NCBI GenBank assembly: GCA_015259125.1
Contig: JABZGR010000030.1
Location: 1 to 23,288, forward strand
Origin: Alloprevotella tannerae
Lineage (GTDB): Bacteria > Bacteroidota > Bacteroidia > Bacteroidales > Bacteroidaceae
Direction: 5' to 3'
Length of the DNA: 23,288 nucleotides
This document shows, in pieces, positions 1-7,393 of this stretch (its first letter is position 1; every line of letters begins with the position of its first letter). A program made the position numbers and the translations under genes. The notes below the pieces were generated by a model. It saw nothing but the letters and a program-made list of their open reading frames with translations, searched no databases and was not told the origin of the DNA.

Positions 1-84
1 CTAAAAAACAATTGGATAAGTAACAAAATAGATTGCTTTATTGTGCAAAGGTCTCAAGCGGAGAATTCTTTCTGAAATTTTCCA

Positions 85-92
85 TATCTTTG
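85..92 (+). promoter_or_regulatory. Bacteroidetes-type -7 box before the monooxygenase gene
   Basis: TATCTTTG at 85-92 matches the Bacteroidetes -7 consensus TAnnTTTG. No good TTTG -33 element sits at the usual distance upstream. Transcription would start near 98-100 and leave a leader of about 80 bases before the ATG at 182. The box lies inside the longer open frame that begins at 41, which argues for the internal start. Confidence 0.45.
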
Positions 93-181
93 CCCCTAAC
101 TGCATAGGTTGTACTCCTTTTTCGCAAAAGGGGCCGTCACAGATGCAGCAAGAAGATATTAACTTTCTAAAGAAAAAACAT

Positions 182-466
182 ATGATCAGATTAAATGCAT
201 TCTTTGAAATCAAAGATGGTATTACAGCAGAACAAGTAAAAGCCCTTACTGACGAATTGGTTGAGAAGTCACGTAAGGAAGAAGGTAATAAAGGTTATGA
301 TCTCTTCGTGAGCACGACCAATCCTCGCGTTTATCTCTTCTGCGAAAGCTGGGAGAACGAAGCTGTTTTGGAAAAGCATAAACAAACGGCGCATTTCACG
401 CGCATTATCCCCCAATTATCACAACTCCTAAAAGGCGAGTTGAGTTTGGAAGCTTTTACTAGATAA
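182..466 (+). CDS. putative quinol monooxygenase (ABM domain, YgiN-like)
   Basis: A 94-residue protein of the antibiotic-biosynthesis-monooxygenase (ABM) superfamily. These are small dimeric ferredoxin-like barrels, cofactor-free oxygenases such as YgiN that act on quinols; many members have no proven substrate. Visible family features: a first strand MIRLNAFFEIKDG, the stretch SRKEEGNKGYDLF near residues 34-46, and the signature ESWENEAVLEKHKQTAHF near residues 58-75, where the family has its conserved E-x-W and H-x-x-x-x-H. The frame stays open upstream to 41, but the extra 47 residues are low-complexity and overlap a promoter box, so the ATG at 182 is preferred; the resulting length is typical of the family. 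It stands alone and converges with the DUF3467 gene. The family is secure; the substrate is unknown. Confidence 0.85.
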   Translation: MIRLNAFFEIKDGITAEQVKALTDELVEKSRKEEGNKGYDLFVSTTNPRVYLFCESWENEAVLEKHKQTAHFTRIIPQLSQLLKGELSLEAFTR

Positions 467-475
467 GATTTTTGT

Positions 476-539
476 ACACATTATATAATAAGGGCGGCGA
501 TTTCTCATTTGAAATCGCCGTCCTTATTATATAATGTGT
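476..539. terminator. 29-bp inverted repeat, likely bidirectional terminator
   Basis: Arms 476-504 and 511-539 pair over 29 positions with one G-T wobble (493 with 522), around a 6-base loop (505-510). The outer half is AT-rich and the inner half GC-rich. It sits between the stops of two convergent genes, ending 10 bases after the monooxygenase stop and starting 22 bases before the DUF3467 stop, as a shared rho-independent terminator would. The stem is about twice as long as the other terminators in this window, and the U-tracts are supplied only by the AT-rich outer stem. Confidence 0.75.
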
Positions 540-561
540 CGTACTATACGCTTAAATAATT

Positions 562-891
562 TTACGCATTGCCTTCAGGCACGCCGAATGGCGTAGCTGT
601 GCGGCTGCCTTGCTGTTTTTGCTCAGGCAATTCAATCGAGCCAAATTGCTTTTCGTATTTAGAAATGTTGTCTTGCAGCGCAAAAAGCAAACGTTTTGCA
701 TGTTCCGGGGCAATAATTAGACGACTTACTACTGGTGCTTTATTCATACCTGGCACGATACGTACAAAGTCAGCGATAAACTCAGCATGCGAGTGAGAAA
801 GTATCGCCAAATTCGTGTAAGTGCCTTGCGCTACTTCCGGAGTAAGCTCAATTTGCAGTTGATTCTCTTCAGGATTGTTTTGATTCTCCAT
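562..891 (-). CDS. DUF3467 family protein, function unknown
   Basis: A 109-residue cytosolic protein with no signal peptide or membrane segment. The core, residues ~22-88, carries the family pattern QGTYTNLAILSHSHAEF, then DFVRIVPGM and PVVSRLIIAPEHAKRLL, followed by a helix LQDNISKYEKQFG. The N- and C-terminal ends are low-complexity (N/Q/E-rich and G/P-rich). No function is established for the family. It is common and conserved in Bacteroidetes, where from general knowledge it often lies near rpoBC; rpoBC is not in this window, but another transcription/translation locus follows. It is transcribed alone from a probable promoter at 933-940 and converges on the inverted repeat at 476-539. Confidence 0.85.
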   Translation of the reverse strand: MENQNNPEENQLQIELTPEVAQGTYTNLAILSHSHAEFIADFVRIVPGMNKAPVVSRLIIAPEHAKRLLFALQDNISKYEKQFGSIELPEQKQQGSRTATPFGVPEGNA

Positions 892-932
892 TGTTTATAT
901 CTTTTGTAAGTGTTATTCTTGAGGTATTTTGC

Positions 933-940
933 CAAATTTA
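933..940 (-). promoter_or_regulatory. -7 box for the DUF3467 gene
   Basis: Read on the minus strand, 940-933 is TAAATTTG, a match to TAnnTTTG, 42 bases upstream of the DUF3467 ATG. No clear TTTG -33 element is seen at 19-21 bases further upstream, so the call rests on the -7 box and its position. Confidence 0.45.
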
Positions 941-1034
941 GCATACAAATATAAGCTGAAAACTCGAATATCCCAAAGAATTTTCGAGTTTTGCACTCCA
1001 AAAAGCAAGGAAAACGATTTTTTTTACTGAAAAA

Positions 1035-1067
1035 TTTGCAGGGTAAGTGGAGTTTACTGTACCTTTG
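1035..1067 (+). promoter_or_regulatory. promoter of the ompA-family gene
   Basis: TTTG at 1035-1038 and TACCTTTG at 1060-1067 match the Bacteroidetes -33 and -7 elements with a 21-base spacer, close to the usual 19-21. Transcription would start near 1074, giving a leader of about 48 bases with an A-rich stretch, not a Shine-Dalgarno, before the ATG at 1122. Confidence 0.6.
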
Positions 1068-1121
1068 CGGTATAAAATTAAGAGGTGAACAATTAATTAC
1101 TTCAACTAAACCAAAAAAATC

Positions 1122-2276
1122 ATGCGTAAAATTATTTCAGTTTTTGCAATTGGTGCATTCGTAGCACTCGGTGCAAACGCACAAGGCGCTTTTGTAAACC
1201 ATCGCTTTTTTGACAACTGGTCATTAGGCCTCAATGCAGGTTCTATTGCTCCGGTTAAAGGTCCAGCTTTCTGGAAACACAATCGCGCTAACTTCGGCTT
1301 GGAGTTGACGAAGCAAATTACTCCGGTCTTCGGTCTTGGCTTTGAAGGTGAAGCTAACGTAAATACAACTCCTTCTTTGACAGCTATCGACCAAGTTAAT
1401 GCATCTGTATTGGCTAAGGTTAACCTGACAAACTGGTTCTGCGGCTACAAAGGCACTCCGCGTCCTTTCGAGCTCGAAGCAATAGGTGGTCTCGGCTGGG
1501 GCTATATGTATGATAGCGATCCTAACATCGATGGCACAGACTTCTGGACTTCTAAGTTCGGCCTTAACTTCAACTTCAACTTAGGCGCTAATCGTGCTTG
1601 GACTATCGCGTTGAAGCCGGCTATCGTTTACAACCTCGATCACCAAGGTTTCCGTGGTATGGCTCGCGCTCGCGGTGCTAACTATGATCTCAACACTGCA
1701 GCTGTTGAACTTCGCGCAGGTCTTACTTATCACTTCAAGACCAGCAATGGTGAGCACTACTTCACTAAGGTTCGCGCATACGACCAAGGCGAAATCGACG
1801 GTCTGAACGGCCGCATCAACGACCTCCGTGGCCAATTGGCTGACAAGGATGGCCAACTTTCAGATGCAAACCGCAGAATTAACGACCTCCAGAATCAATT
1901 GAACGACTGCCGCAACCGCAAGCCGGAAGTGAGGGTGAAAGAAACGACTAACAACTTGATGACCTCAGCTGTGACGTTCCGTCAAGGCAAGTCAGTTGTA
2001 GATCCTTCTCAAATGCCTAACGTAGAGCGCGTAGCAACATACTTGGCTAACCATAAGGAAGCAACAGTGGTTATTAAGGGTTATGCTTCTCCGGAAGGCT
2101 CATTAGAGTTCAACGAGAAGTTGGCTGCTGCTCGTGCAAACGCAGTGAAGACTATCCTCGTTAAGCGTTATAGAATCGCAGCTTCTCGCATCACGGCTGA
2201 AGGCCAAGGTATTGGCAACATGTTCTCTGAGCCGGATTGGAACCGCGTAAGTATCTGTACGCTCGATCAGAAGTAA
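1122..2276 (+). CDS. OmpA-family outer membrane protein
   Basis: A 384-residue envelope protein that probably anchors the outer membrane to peptidoglycan. Residues 1-20 are a Sec signal peptide ending A-N-A, with Gln21 as the likely mature start. Residues ~25-205 have alternating aromatic/Gly strands typical of an 8-stranded barrel (for example NWSLGLNAGS, GLGWGYMY, FGLNFNFNLG). Residues ~222-262 are a heptad-rich coiled coil in which RINDL recurs at 231 and 252, exactly three heptads apart. Residues ~283-384 are the OmpA C-terminal peptidoglycan-binding domain, with GYASPEG at 320-326, N331 and R338. The usual HTD aspartate of the binding loop is replaced, as in many Bacteroidetes. Cysteines are C107, C263 and C379; C263 ends the coiled coil and could form an inter-subunit disulfide like that described for the Porphyromonas gingivalis OmpA heterotrimer. 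It is monocistronic. Confidence 0.9.
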   Translation: MRKIISVFAIGAFVALGANAQGAFVNHRFFDNWSLGLNAGSIAPVKGPAFWKHNRANFGLELTKQITPVFGLGFEGEANVNTTPSLTAIDQVNASVLAKVNLTNWFCGYKGTPRPFELEAIGGLGWGYMYDSDPNIDGTDFWTSKFGLNFNFNLGANRAWTIALKPAIVYNLDHQGFRGMARARGANYDLNTAAVELRAGLTYHFKTSNGEHYFTKVRAYDQGEIDGLNGRINDLRGQLADKDGQLSDANRRINDLQNQLNDCRNRKPEVRVKETTNNLMTSAVTFRQGKSVVDPSQMPNVERVATYLANHKEATVVIKGYASPEGSLEFNEKLAAARANAVKTILVKRYRIAASRITAEGQGIGNMFSEPDWNRVSICTLDQK

Positions 2277-2299
2277 TTTTTGATTCAAATATAAATGTA

Positions 2300-2335
2300 A
2301 AAGCCGGACGATCACCTCTCGTTCGGCTTTTTTTT
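2300..2335 (+). terminator. rho-independent terminator of the ompA-family gene
   Basis: Stem 2300-2309 pairs with 2321-2330 over 10 bp (one G-T), with an 11-base loop, followed by a T-run through 2335. It lies 23 bases after the ompA-family stop. Confidence 0.88.
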
Positions 2336-2459
2336 CTGTATTGTCTTGGCACGCTTGCGGCTGAGCCAATTTCTTTTTGTGCGGTTTCTGAAGCGCTTTA
2401 GCCGCTGTTTTATAAGTGCAAACTTAGAAGATGTCGCGATTTGAGGCCAACTCTCTACC

Positions 2460-2544
2460 TTTACGCTCACGACAAAAAGGTCTTGCGCTCGTGATGATAA
2501 AGCTTTGCGCTCGTGAGCGTAAACGCTTTTTTACGTGAACGTAA
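2460..2544. repeat. cluster of short direct and inverted repeats
   Basis: Three elements lie within 85 bases. A perfect 13-base inverted repeat has arms 2460-2472 (TTTACGCTCACGA) and 2511-2523. A perfect 12-base direct repeat TTGCGCTCGTGA occurs at 2483-2494 and 2505-2516, 22 bases apart; the second copy overlaps the right inverted arm. A further palindrome, TTACGT-GA-ACGTAA, lies at 2531-2544. All share the core ACG(C/T)TCACG or its complement. No function is known to me. Confidence 0.7.
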
Positions 2545-3032
2545 GCTGTTTGTTTGCGTTTTGTGCTGCTCCTTGATTGGCTTTCGCGCGAAGACCTTGC
2601 ACTCTGATGCGTTTCTTTACAGTGCGTTGCTACACCAGGTGGGCTCTTGAAGACTTTATATCGCTTGGCCACAAAGCAGCGTAGCTTGCGCATGTTTCCC
2701 CTTTCATCCTTATGTCGTAAAATGTGTTTTATGCTTGTAGTTTATTGCTTTACAAATATTTATATTTCACACCTTCTTTATGAGAGGGCAGTGTTTTCGC
2801 AATGACATTCGCTACAAAAGACTTTTGTAAAAAGGCCGAGACCACCTTTTATCGTCCGGATTGGTATAGATTTAGTTGACTAGTAGCATCATTGTTTCTT
2901 GTTTTTTTGTTAGTCTAAAGTTTGTCAATGAAGTCTGGCAAGCGTCTCTCAAATCTTTTGCTATCCTTCAAAAAGATGACTAATTCTTGATTTTAACATT
3001 TGACGATGAACTATTAAGTGCTTGAAATCTTG

Positions 3033-3060
3033 TTTGTTCAATCAAATCTTCGTAATTTTG
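3033..3060 (+). promoter_or_regulatory. probable main promoter of the str/S10/spc/alpha cluster
   Basis: TAATTTTG at 3053-3060 is a full match to the Bacteroidetes -7 consensus TAnnTTTG. A TTTG at 3033-3036 could be the -33 element, though the 16-base spacer is short. The start site would be near 3067, with a ~75-base A-rich leader to the rpsL ATG. This is the best promoter found ahead of the 33-gene run. Confidence 0.55.
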
Positions 3061-3142
3061 CAGCCGCTACAGTGTATACCACTAAAGCGTTTAGTGCAGA
3101 AAATAAGAAAATAAAATATATAACAAATTAAAGATCAAACAA

Positions 3143-3526
3143 ATGCCTACGATTCAACAATTAGTGAGAAAGGGCAGAAAAGTCGTGACCGGAACGAGCA
3201 AATCTCCGGCACTGGACTCTTGCCCCCAGCGTCGTGGAGTGTGCGTGCGTGTATATACCACCACGCCTAAGAAGCCTAACTCGGCTATGCGTAAGGTTGC
3301 GCGTGTGCGCTTGACTAACGCTAAGGAGGTCAACTCTTATATTCCGGGTGAGGGCCACAACTTGCAGGAGCACTCTATCGTGCTTGTGCGCGGCGGCCGT
3401 GTAAAGGACCTTCCTGGTGTGCGTTATCACATCGTTCGCGGTACGCTTGATACTGCAGGTGTGGCTAACCGTACGCAACGTCGTTCAAAGTATGGCGCAA
3501 AGCGTCCTAAAGCAGCAAAGAAATAA
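3143..3526 (+). CDS. rpsL: 30S ribosomal protein S12
   Basis: 127 residues, normal bacterial length. S12 lies at the decoding centre of the 30S subunit and controls accuracy. The family core TTTPKKPNSAMRKVARVRLTN begins at residue 39 and is followed by YIPGEGHNLQEHS and VRGGRVKDLPGVRYH. The residues whose change gives streptomycin resistance, K43 and K88, are both wild type, and D89, the methylthiolation site in other bacteria, is present. It is the first gene of the str operon, 86 bases before rpsG. The A-rich upstream has no Shine-Dalgarno. Confidence 0.98.
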   Translation: MPTIQQLVRKGRKVVTGTSKSPALDSCPQRRGVCVRVYTTTPKKPNSAMRKVARVRLTNAKEVNSYIPGEGHNLQEHSIVLVRGGRVKDLPGVRYHIVRGTLDTAGVANRTQRRSKYGAKRPKAAKK

Positions 3527-3612
3527 GTAGTTAATTTGGTTTGCAAAAAGGTTGAGTAAATTTTCGAAGGAGAATTGAAGAACTCAATGCAGCCTAAATA
3601 AGACCAATTGTA

Positions 3613-4089
3613 ATGAGAAAAGCAAAACCAAAGAAGCGGGTTATCCTCCCGGATCCCGTTTATGGAGACCAAAAGGTTTCTAAGTTTGTAAATCACTTGA
3701 TGTTCGACGGTAAGAAGAATGTTTCTTATGAAATTTTCTACAAGTCGCTCGAAATCGTAGGTGAAAAAATGAAAGACAATGAGCTTTCTCCGCTGGAAAT
3801 CTGGAAAGCGGCTTTGGATAAGATAACACCCCAAGTCGAAGTTAAATCTCGTCGTATCGGTGGTGCTACGTTTCAAGTGCCCACTGAAATTCGCCCGGAG
3901 CGCAAAGAGAGTGTCTCTATGAAGAATCTGATTGGCTACGCTCGTAAGCGCGGTGGCAAGACCATGGCTGATAAGCTGGCTGCTGAGATTATGGACGCCT
4001 TTAACGAACAGGGCGGAGCTTACAAACGTAAGGAAGATATGCACCGTATGGCTGAAGCTAACCGTGCGTTCGCTCACTTCAGATTTTAA
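3613..4089 (+). CDS. rpsG: 30S ribosomal protein S7
   Basis: 158 residues. S7 nucleates assembly of the 30S head by binding the 3' domain of 16S rRNA and lines the E site. Family signatures: a basic N-terminus RKAKPKKRVILPDPVYGD, the central SRRIGGATFQVP near residues 79-90 followed by RPERK, and the C-terminal HRMAEANRAFAHFRF. In E. coli S7 is the autoregulator of the str operon, acting in the rpsL-rpsG gap; here that gap is 86 bases but no clear equivalent structure was identified. fusA follows after 104 bases. Confidence 0.98.
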   Translation: MRKAKPKKRVILPDPVYGDQKVSKFVNHLMFDGKKNVSYEIFYKSLEIVGEKMKDNELSPLEIWKAALDKITPQVEVKSRRIGGATFQVPTEIRPERKESVSMKNLIGYARKRGGKTMADKLAAEIMDAFNEQGGAYKRKEDMHRMAEANRAFAHFRF

Positions 4090-4193
4090 CTTGTTGGGGC
4101 GAGGAGCTTCGATCGTGATACATACCATATCGGCGTGTGAGATACGAAGAGAATCGCTCTGAAGATTTGCATTAAAACGAAAGATTTAAGAAG

Positions 4194-6314
4194 ATGGCAA
4201 AACATGACCTGCATTTAACGCGTAATATCGGCATCATGGCGCACATCGACGCCGGTAAAACGACGACGTCAGAACGCATCTTGTTTTATACGGGTAAGAC
4301 GCATAAGATTGGCGAAGTTCATGACGGTGCGGCTACGATGGACTGGATGGCTCAGGAGCAGGAACGCGGTATTACGATTACGTCTGCCGCTACAACTTGT
4401 TATTGGGAGTGGAATAATCAGAAATTTAAGATTAACTTGATTGATACTCCGGGGCACGTTGACTTCACGGCTGAGGTAGAACGTTCGCTTCGTGTGTTGG
4501 ACGGCGCCGTGGCAACTTATTGTGCAGTAGGTGGCGTGCAGCCGCAATCGGAAACGGTGTGGCGTCAAGCTGATAAGTATAGCGTTCCACGTATTGGATA
4601 CGTAAATAAGATGGACCGCTCCGGCGCAGACTTCTTCGAGGTTGTGCGTCAGATGAAGGCGGTGCTTGGTGCAAATCCTTGTGTCGTTGCAATTCCTATC
4701 GGTGCTGAAGAAAATTTTAAGGGTATCGTTGATCTTATTCGTATGAAGGCTATCATATGGCACGATGAGTCGCTTGGTGCAGAATACGAGGTGGAAGATA
4801 TTCCGGCTGAACTTCAAGACGAAGCAGAGGAATGGCGCGGCAAGATGCTCGAGCAAGCTGCTGAGTGTGACGAAAAGCTCATGGAGAAATATTTCGAAGA
4901 TCCTACGAGCTTGACGAACGAAGAAATCGTGGCAGCTATCCGTAAAGGTACAATCGCAATGGAGATTGTGCCGATGACGCCGGGTTCTTCATTTAAGAAT
5001 AAGGGTGTACAATATTTGTTGGACTACGTGTGTATGTTCTTGCCTGCACCTATGGATACGCCGAATATCGTCGGAGTAAATCCTGAGACAGGTGAAGAGG
5101 AAGATCGTAAGCCCTCGGAAGATGAACGCACTTCAGCTTTGGCCTTCAAGATCGCAACAGATCCTTATGTGGGTCGATTGACTTTCTTCCGTGTTTACTC
5201 CGGTAAGATTGAAGCAGGTTCATATATCTATAATCCGCGTAGCCGCAAGAAAGAGCGCGTATCTCGCCTCTTCCAAATGCACTCTAATCACCAAAACCCG
5301 GAAGAAGTTATCGGCGCCGGCGATATTGGTGCGGGTGTAGGCTTTAAAGATATCCGCACGGGTGATACACTCTGCGACGAAGCTGCACCGATCGTTCTTG
5401 AATCTATGGATTTTCCCGATCCCGTTATTGGTATCGCTGTTGAGCCTAAGACACAGAAAGATATGGATAAGCTTTCTATGGGCTTGCAGAAATTGGCGGA
5501 GGAAGATCCTACCTTCACTGTGCACACAGAAGAGCAGAGTGGCCAGACGGTTATTTCAGGTATGGGTGAGCTTCACCTTGATATTATCTTGGACCGCCTT
5601 CGTCGTGAGTTTAAAGTAGAATGTAATCAAGGTAAGCCTCAGGTTAACTACAAAGAGGCCATTACACAGACGGTTAACCTCCGCGAAGTTTACAAGAAGC
5701 AAACCGGTGGTCGTGGTAAGTTTGCAGACATTATCGTTGATGTTAGTCCTGTTGATGAGGACTTCACAGAGGGTAGTCTGCAATTCGTTAACAAGGTAAC
5801 CGGTGGTAACATTCCTAAGGAATTTATTCCTTCTGTACAAAAGGGCTTCGAGAATGCTATGAAGAGTGGTGTTCTTGGCGGTTTCCCGATGAACAGCCTT
5901 AAGGTTGAGTTGCTTGACGGTTCTTTCCACCCGGTGGACTCTGACCAGTTGTCGTTCGAGCTAGCTGCATTGAACGCTTACAAGAATGCTTGCTCAAAAG
6001 CGGGTCCTGTGTTGTTGGAGCCTATTATGAGCCTCGAGGTAGTTACGCCCGAAGAGAATATGGGTGATGTGATTGGTGACTTGAATAAGCGTCGCGGTCA
6101 GGTTGAGGGTATGGAAAGCACGCGCTCTGGTGCTCGTGTCGTGAAAGCACTCGTTCCGCTGTCTGAGATGTTTGGCTATGTGACTGCATTGCGTACCATT
6201 ACTTCTGGTCGCGCAACAAGCTCTATGCAATATCATCACCACTCACCCTTGTCGGCTTCAATTGCTCGTCAAGTGCTTGAGGAAATCAATGGTCGCGTAG
6301 ACTTGGTAAAGTAA
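4194..6314 (+). CDS. fusA: translation elongation factor G
   Basis: 706 residues. EF-G is the GTPase that drives ribosomal translocation and, with RRF, recycling. G-domain motifs are intact: P-loop AHIDAGKT at 16-23, DTPGH at 84-88 with catalytic His88, and NKMD at 138-141. The switch region RGITITSAATT is present. Domains II-V follow in order and end with the family's domain V region, including GRATSSMQYHHHSPL near the C-terminus. This is the active-GTPase form, not the degenerate EF-G2 paralogue of many Bacteroidetes. It closes the str operon. tuf, which follows fusA in E. coli, is absent; rpsJ comes next after a 73-base gap with a strong hairpin. Confidence 0.98.
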   Translation: MAKHDLHLTRNIGIMAHIDAGKTTTSERILFYTGKTHKIGEVHDGAATMDWMAQEQERGITITSAATTCYWEWNNQKFKINLIDTPGHVDFTAEVERSLRVLDGAVATYCAVGGVQPQSETVWRQADKYSVPRIGYVNKMDRSGADFFEVVRQMKAVLGANPCVVAIPIGAEENFKGIVDLIRMKAIIWHDESLGAEYEVEDIPAELQDEAEEWRGKMLEQAAECDEKLMEKYFEDPTSLTNEEIVAAIRKGTIAMEIVPMTPGSSFKNKGVQYLLDYVCMFLPAPMDTPNIVGVNPETGEEEDRKPSEDERTSALAFKIATDPYVGRLTFFRVYSGKIEAGSYIYNPRSRKKERVSRLFQMHSNHQNPEEVIGAGDIGAGVGFKDIRTGDTLCDEAAPIVLESMDFPDPVIGIAVEPKTQKDMDKLSMGLQKLAEEDPTFTVHTEEQSGQTVISGMGELHLDIILDRLRREFKVECNQGKPQVNYKEAITQTVNLREVYKKQTGGRGKFADIIVDVSPVDEDFTEGSLQFVNKVTGGNIPKEFIPSVQKGFENAMKSGVLGGFPMNSLKVELLDGSFHPVDSDQLSFELAALNAYKNACSKAGPVLLEPIMSLEVVTPEENMGDVIGDLNKRRGQVEGMESTRSGARVVKALVPLSEMFGYVTALRTITSGRATSSMQYHHHSPLSASIARQVLEEINGRVDLVK

Positions 6315-6326
6315 AATTAAAAATAG

Positions 6327-6374
6327 TATCAAGGGGCGGTTTAGAATATGACTCTTAAACCGTACCCCTTGATA
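6327..6374 (+). promoter_or_regulatory. 17-bp hairpin between fusA and rpsJ
   Basis: Arms 6327-6343 and 6356-6374 pair over 17 bp with a 2-base bulge (6363-6364) and a 12-base loop, in the only gap between the str and S10 groups. There is no T-run after it and the rpsJ start is only 13 bases downstream, so a simple terminator is unlikely. A processing site, an attenuator, or a protein-binding leader of the S10 operon all fit. Confidence 0.6.
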
Positions 6375-6387
6375 AATACAAAGCAAT

Positions 6388-6693
6388 ATGAGTCAAAAGA
6401 TTAGAATTAAATTGAAGAGTTATGATCACACTTTAGTTGAGAAATCAGCTGAAAAGATCGTAAAGAACGCAAAGGCTACGGGCGCTATTGTTAGCGGCCC
6501 TATTCCACTTCCTACCCGTAAGCGTATTATTACGGTTAATAGAAGTACGTTCGTAAACAAAAAATCACGCGAGCAGTTTGAGGTATCAACTTACAAGCGC
6601 TTGATTGACATTTATAGCTCTACGGCTAAAACTGTTGATGCGCTTATGAAGCTTGAATTGCCTTGTGGGGTTGAAGTGGAAATCAAAGTATAG
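6388..6693 (+). CDS. rpsJ: 30S ribosomal protein S10 (NusE)
   Basis: 101 residues, standard length. S10 sits in the 30S head and, as NusE, bridges NusB/NusG in transcription antitermination. The sequence starts QKIRIKLKSYDHTLVEKSA, has the conserved GPIPLPTRKRIITVNRS near residues 37-53, and the C-terminal STYKRLIDIYSSTAKTVDAL segment. It is the first gene of the S10 group, and its translation starts just below a strong hairpin. rplC follows after 79 AT-rich bases. Confidence 0.98.
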   Translation: MSQKIRIKLKSYDHTLVEKSAEKIVKNAKATGAIVSGPIPLPTRKRIITVNRSTFVNKKSREQFEVSTYKRLIDIYSSTAKTVDALMKLELPCGVEVEIKV

Positions 6694-6772
6694 TATATAA
6701 TATATTATTTAGTGGGAGTTGCGACGTCAAAATTTTGTGGGCGTCAATTCTTCCGTATATAAAACTACTGAA

Positions 6773-7393
6773 ATGCCAGGATTATTAGGAAAAAAAATCG
6801 GAATGACATCCGTTTTCAGTGCTGATGGTAAAAACATACCATGCACTGTTGTCGAAGTAGGTCCTTGCGTGGTTACTCAGATTAAAAGTGTAGAGAAAGA
6901 AGGCTACAATGCTGTTCAACTTGGCTTCCAAGAGGTAAAGGAAAAGAATACAACAGCTCCTCTTCTTGGTCACTTTAAGAAAGCTGGTACCACTCCCAAG
7001 CGCCACTTGGCTGAGTTCACAGGTTTTGACAAAGAGTTTAACTTAGGCGACACGGTTACCGTTGCCGATGTATTTGAGGGCGTTGAATATGTTGACGTTG
7101 TTGGTACATCTAAGGGTCACGGTTTCCAAGGCGTTATGAAGCGTCACGGATTTGGTGGTGTAGGCCAGAGTACTCACGGTCAGGACGACCGCGCAAGAAA
7201 GCCGGGCGCCATCGGTGCTTGCTCTTATCCCGCAAAGGTTTTTAAGGGTATGCGTATGGCCGGTCAGATGGGTAATCGTCGCGCGACCAATCAAAATCTG
7301 AAAGTAATCAAAGTAATACCGGAGCACAATCTTCTCCTTCTTAAAGGATCTGTCCCCGGCTGTAAAGGTTCAATCGTAATAATTGAGAAATAA
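6773..7393 (+). CDS. rplC: 50S ribosomal protein L3
   Basis: 206 residues. L3 is one of the first proteins to bind 23S rRNA and reaches toward the peptidyl-transferase centre. It starts MPGLLGKKIGMTSVF, as the family does. An in-frame TTG at 6719 would add 18 residues without family support, so the ATG at 6773 is chosen. The extended loop HGFQGVMKRHGFGGVGQSTHG and the GQMGNRRATNQNL segment, with the Gln methylated by PrmB in E. coli, are present. Its stop overlaps the rplD start by one base (TAATG), implying translational coupling. Confidence 0.97.
   Translation: MPGLLGKKIGMTSVFSADGKNIPCTVVEVGPCVVTQIKSVEKEGYNAVQLGFQEVKEKNTTAPLLGHFKKAGTTPKRHLAEFTGFDKEFNLGDTVTVADVFEGVEYVDVVGTSKGHGFQGVMKRHGFGGVGQSTHGQDDRARKPGAIGACSYPAKVFKGMRMAGQMGNRRATNQNLKVIKVIPEHNLLLLKGSVPGCKGSIVIIEK

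Larger units (their letters stand above)
2336..3142. other. long intergenic region with no supported gene
   Basis: About 800 bases between the ompA terminator and rpsL. The only long frame, 89 codons on the minus strand at 2424-2693, is Arg/Ser/Lys-rich without a recognisable domain and coincides with the short repeats at 2460-2544, so it is not called. A small palindrome lies at 2813-2829 (TACAAAA / TTTTGTA around 3 bases). The last ~90 bases hold the promoter of the ribosomal cluster. No tRNA or other RNA gene was recognised. Confidence 0.6.

Noticed and set aside
41..181. 47-residue N-terminal extension of the monooxygenase frame
   Set aside because: It is outside the ABM domain, low in complexity and covers a good -7 promoter box; the ATG at 182 gives family length.
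1..213. 70-codon minus-strand frame
   Set aside because: It lies antisense to the promoter and start of the monooxygenase gene and has no recognisable domain.
2424..2693. 89-codon minus-strand frame in the intergenic region
   Set aside because: Arg/Ser/Lys-rich without a domain; it overlaps the short repeat cluster, whose repeats explain part of its composition. No promoter of the local type was seen for it.
3143..3526. Streptomycin resistance through S12
   Set aside because: K43 and K88 are both present, so there is no classical resistance change.
3427..4128. 233-codon minus-strand frame opposite rpsG
   Set aside because: It is antisense to a strongly conserved gene; the openness follows from the codon use of rpsG. 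The same applies to the 195-codon frame opposite fusA at 4269-4856.
6719..6772. TTG start adding 18 residues to L3
   Set aside because: L3 proteins begin with the G-L-x-G-K-K-I-G-M-T pattern right after Met; the added residues have no family support.
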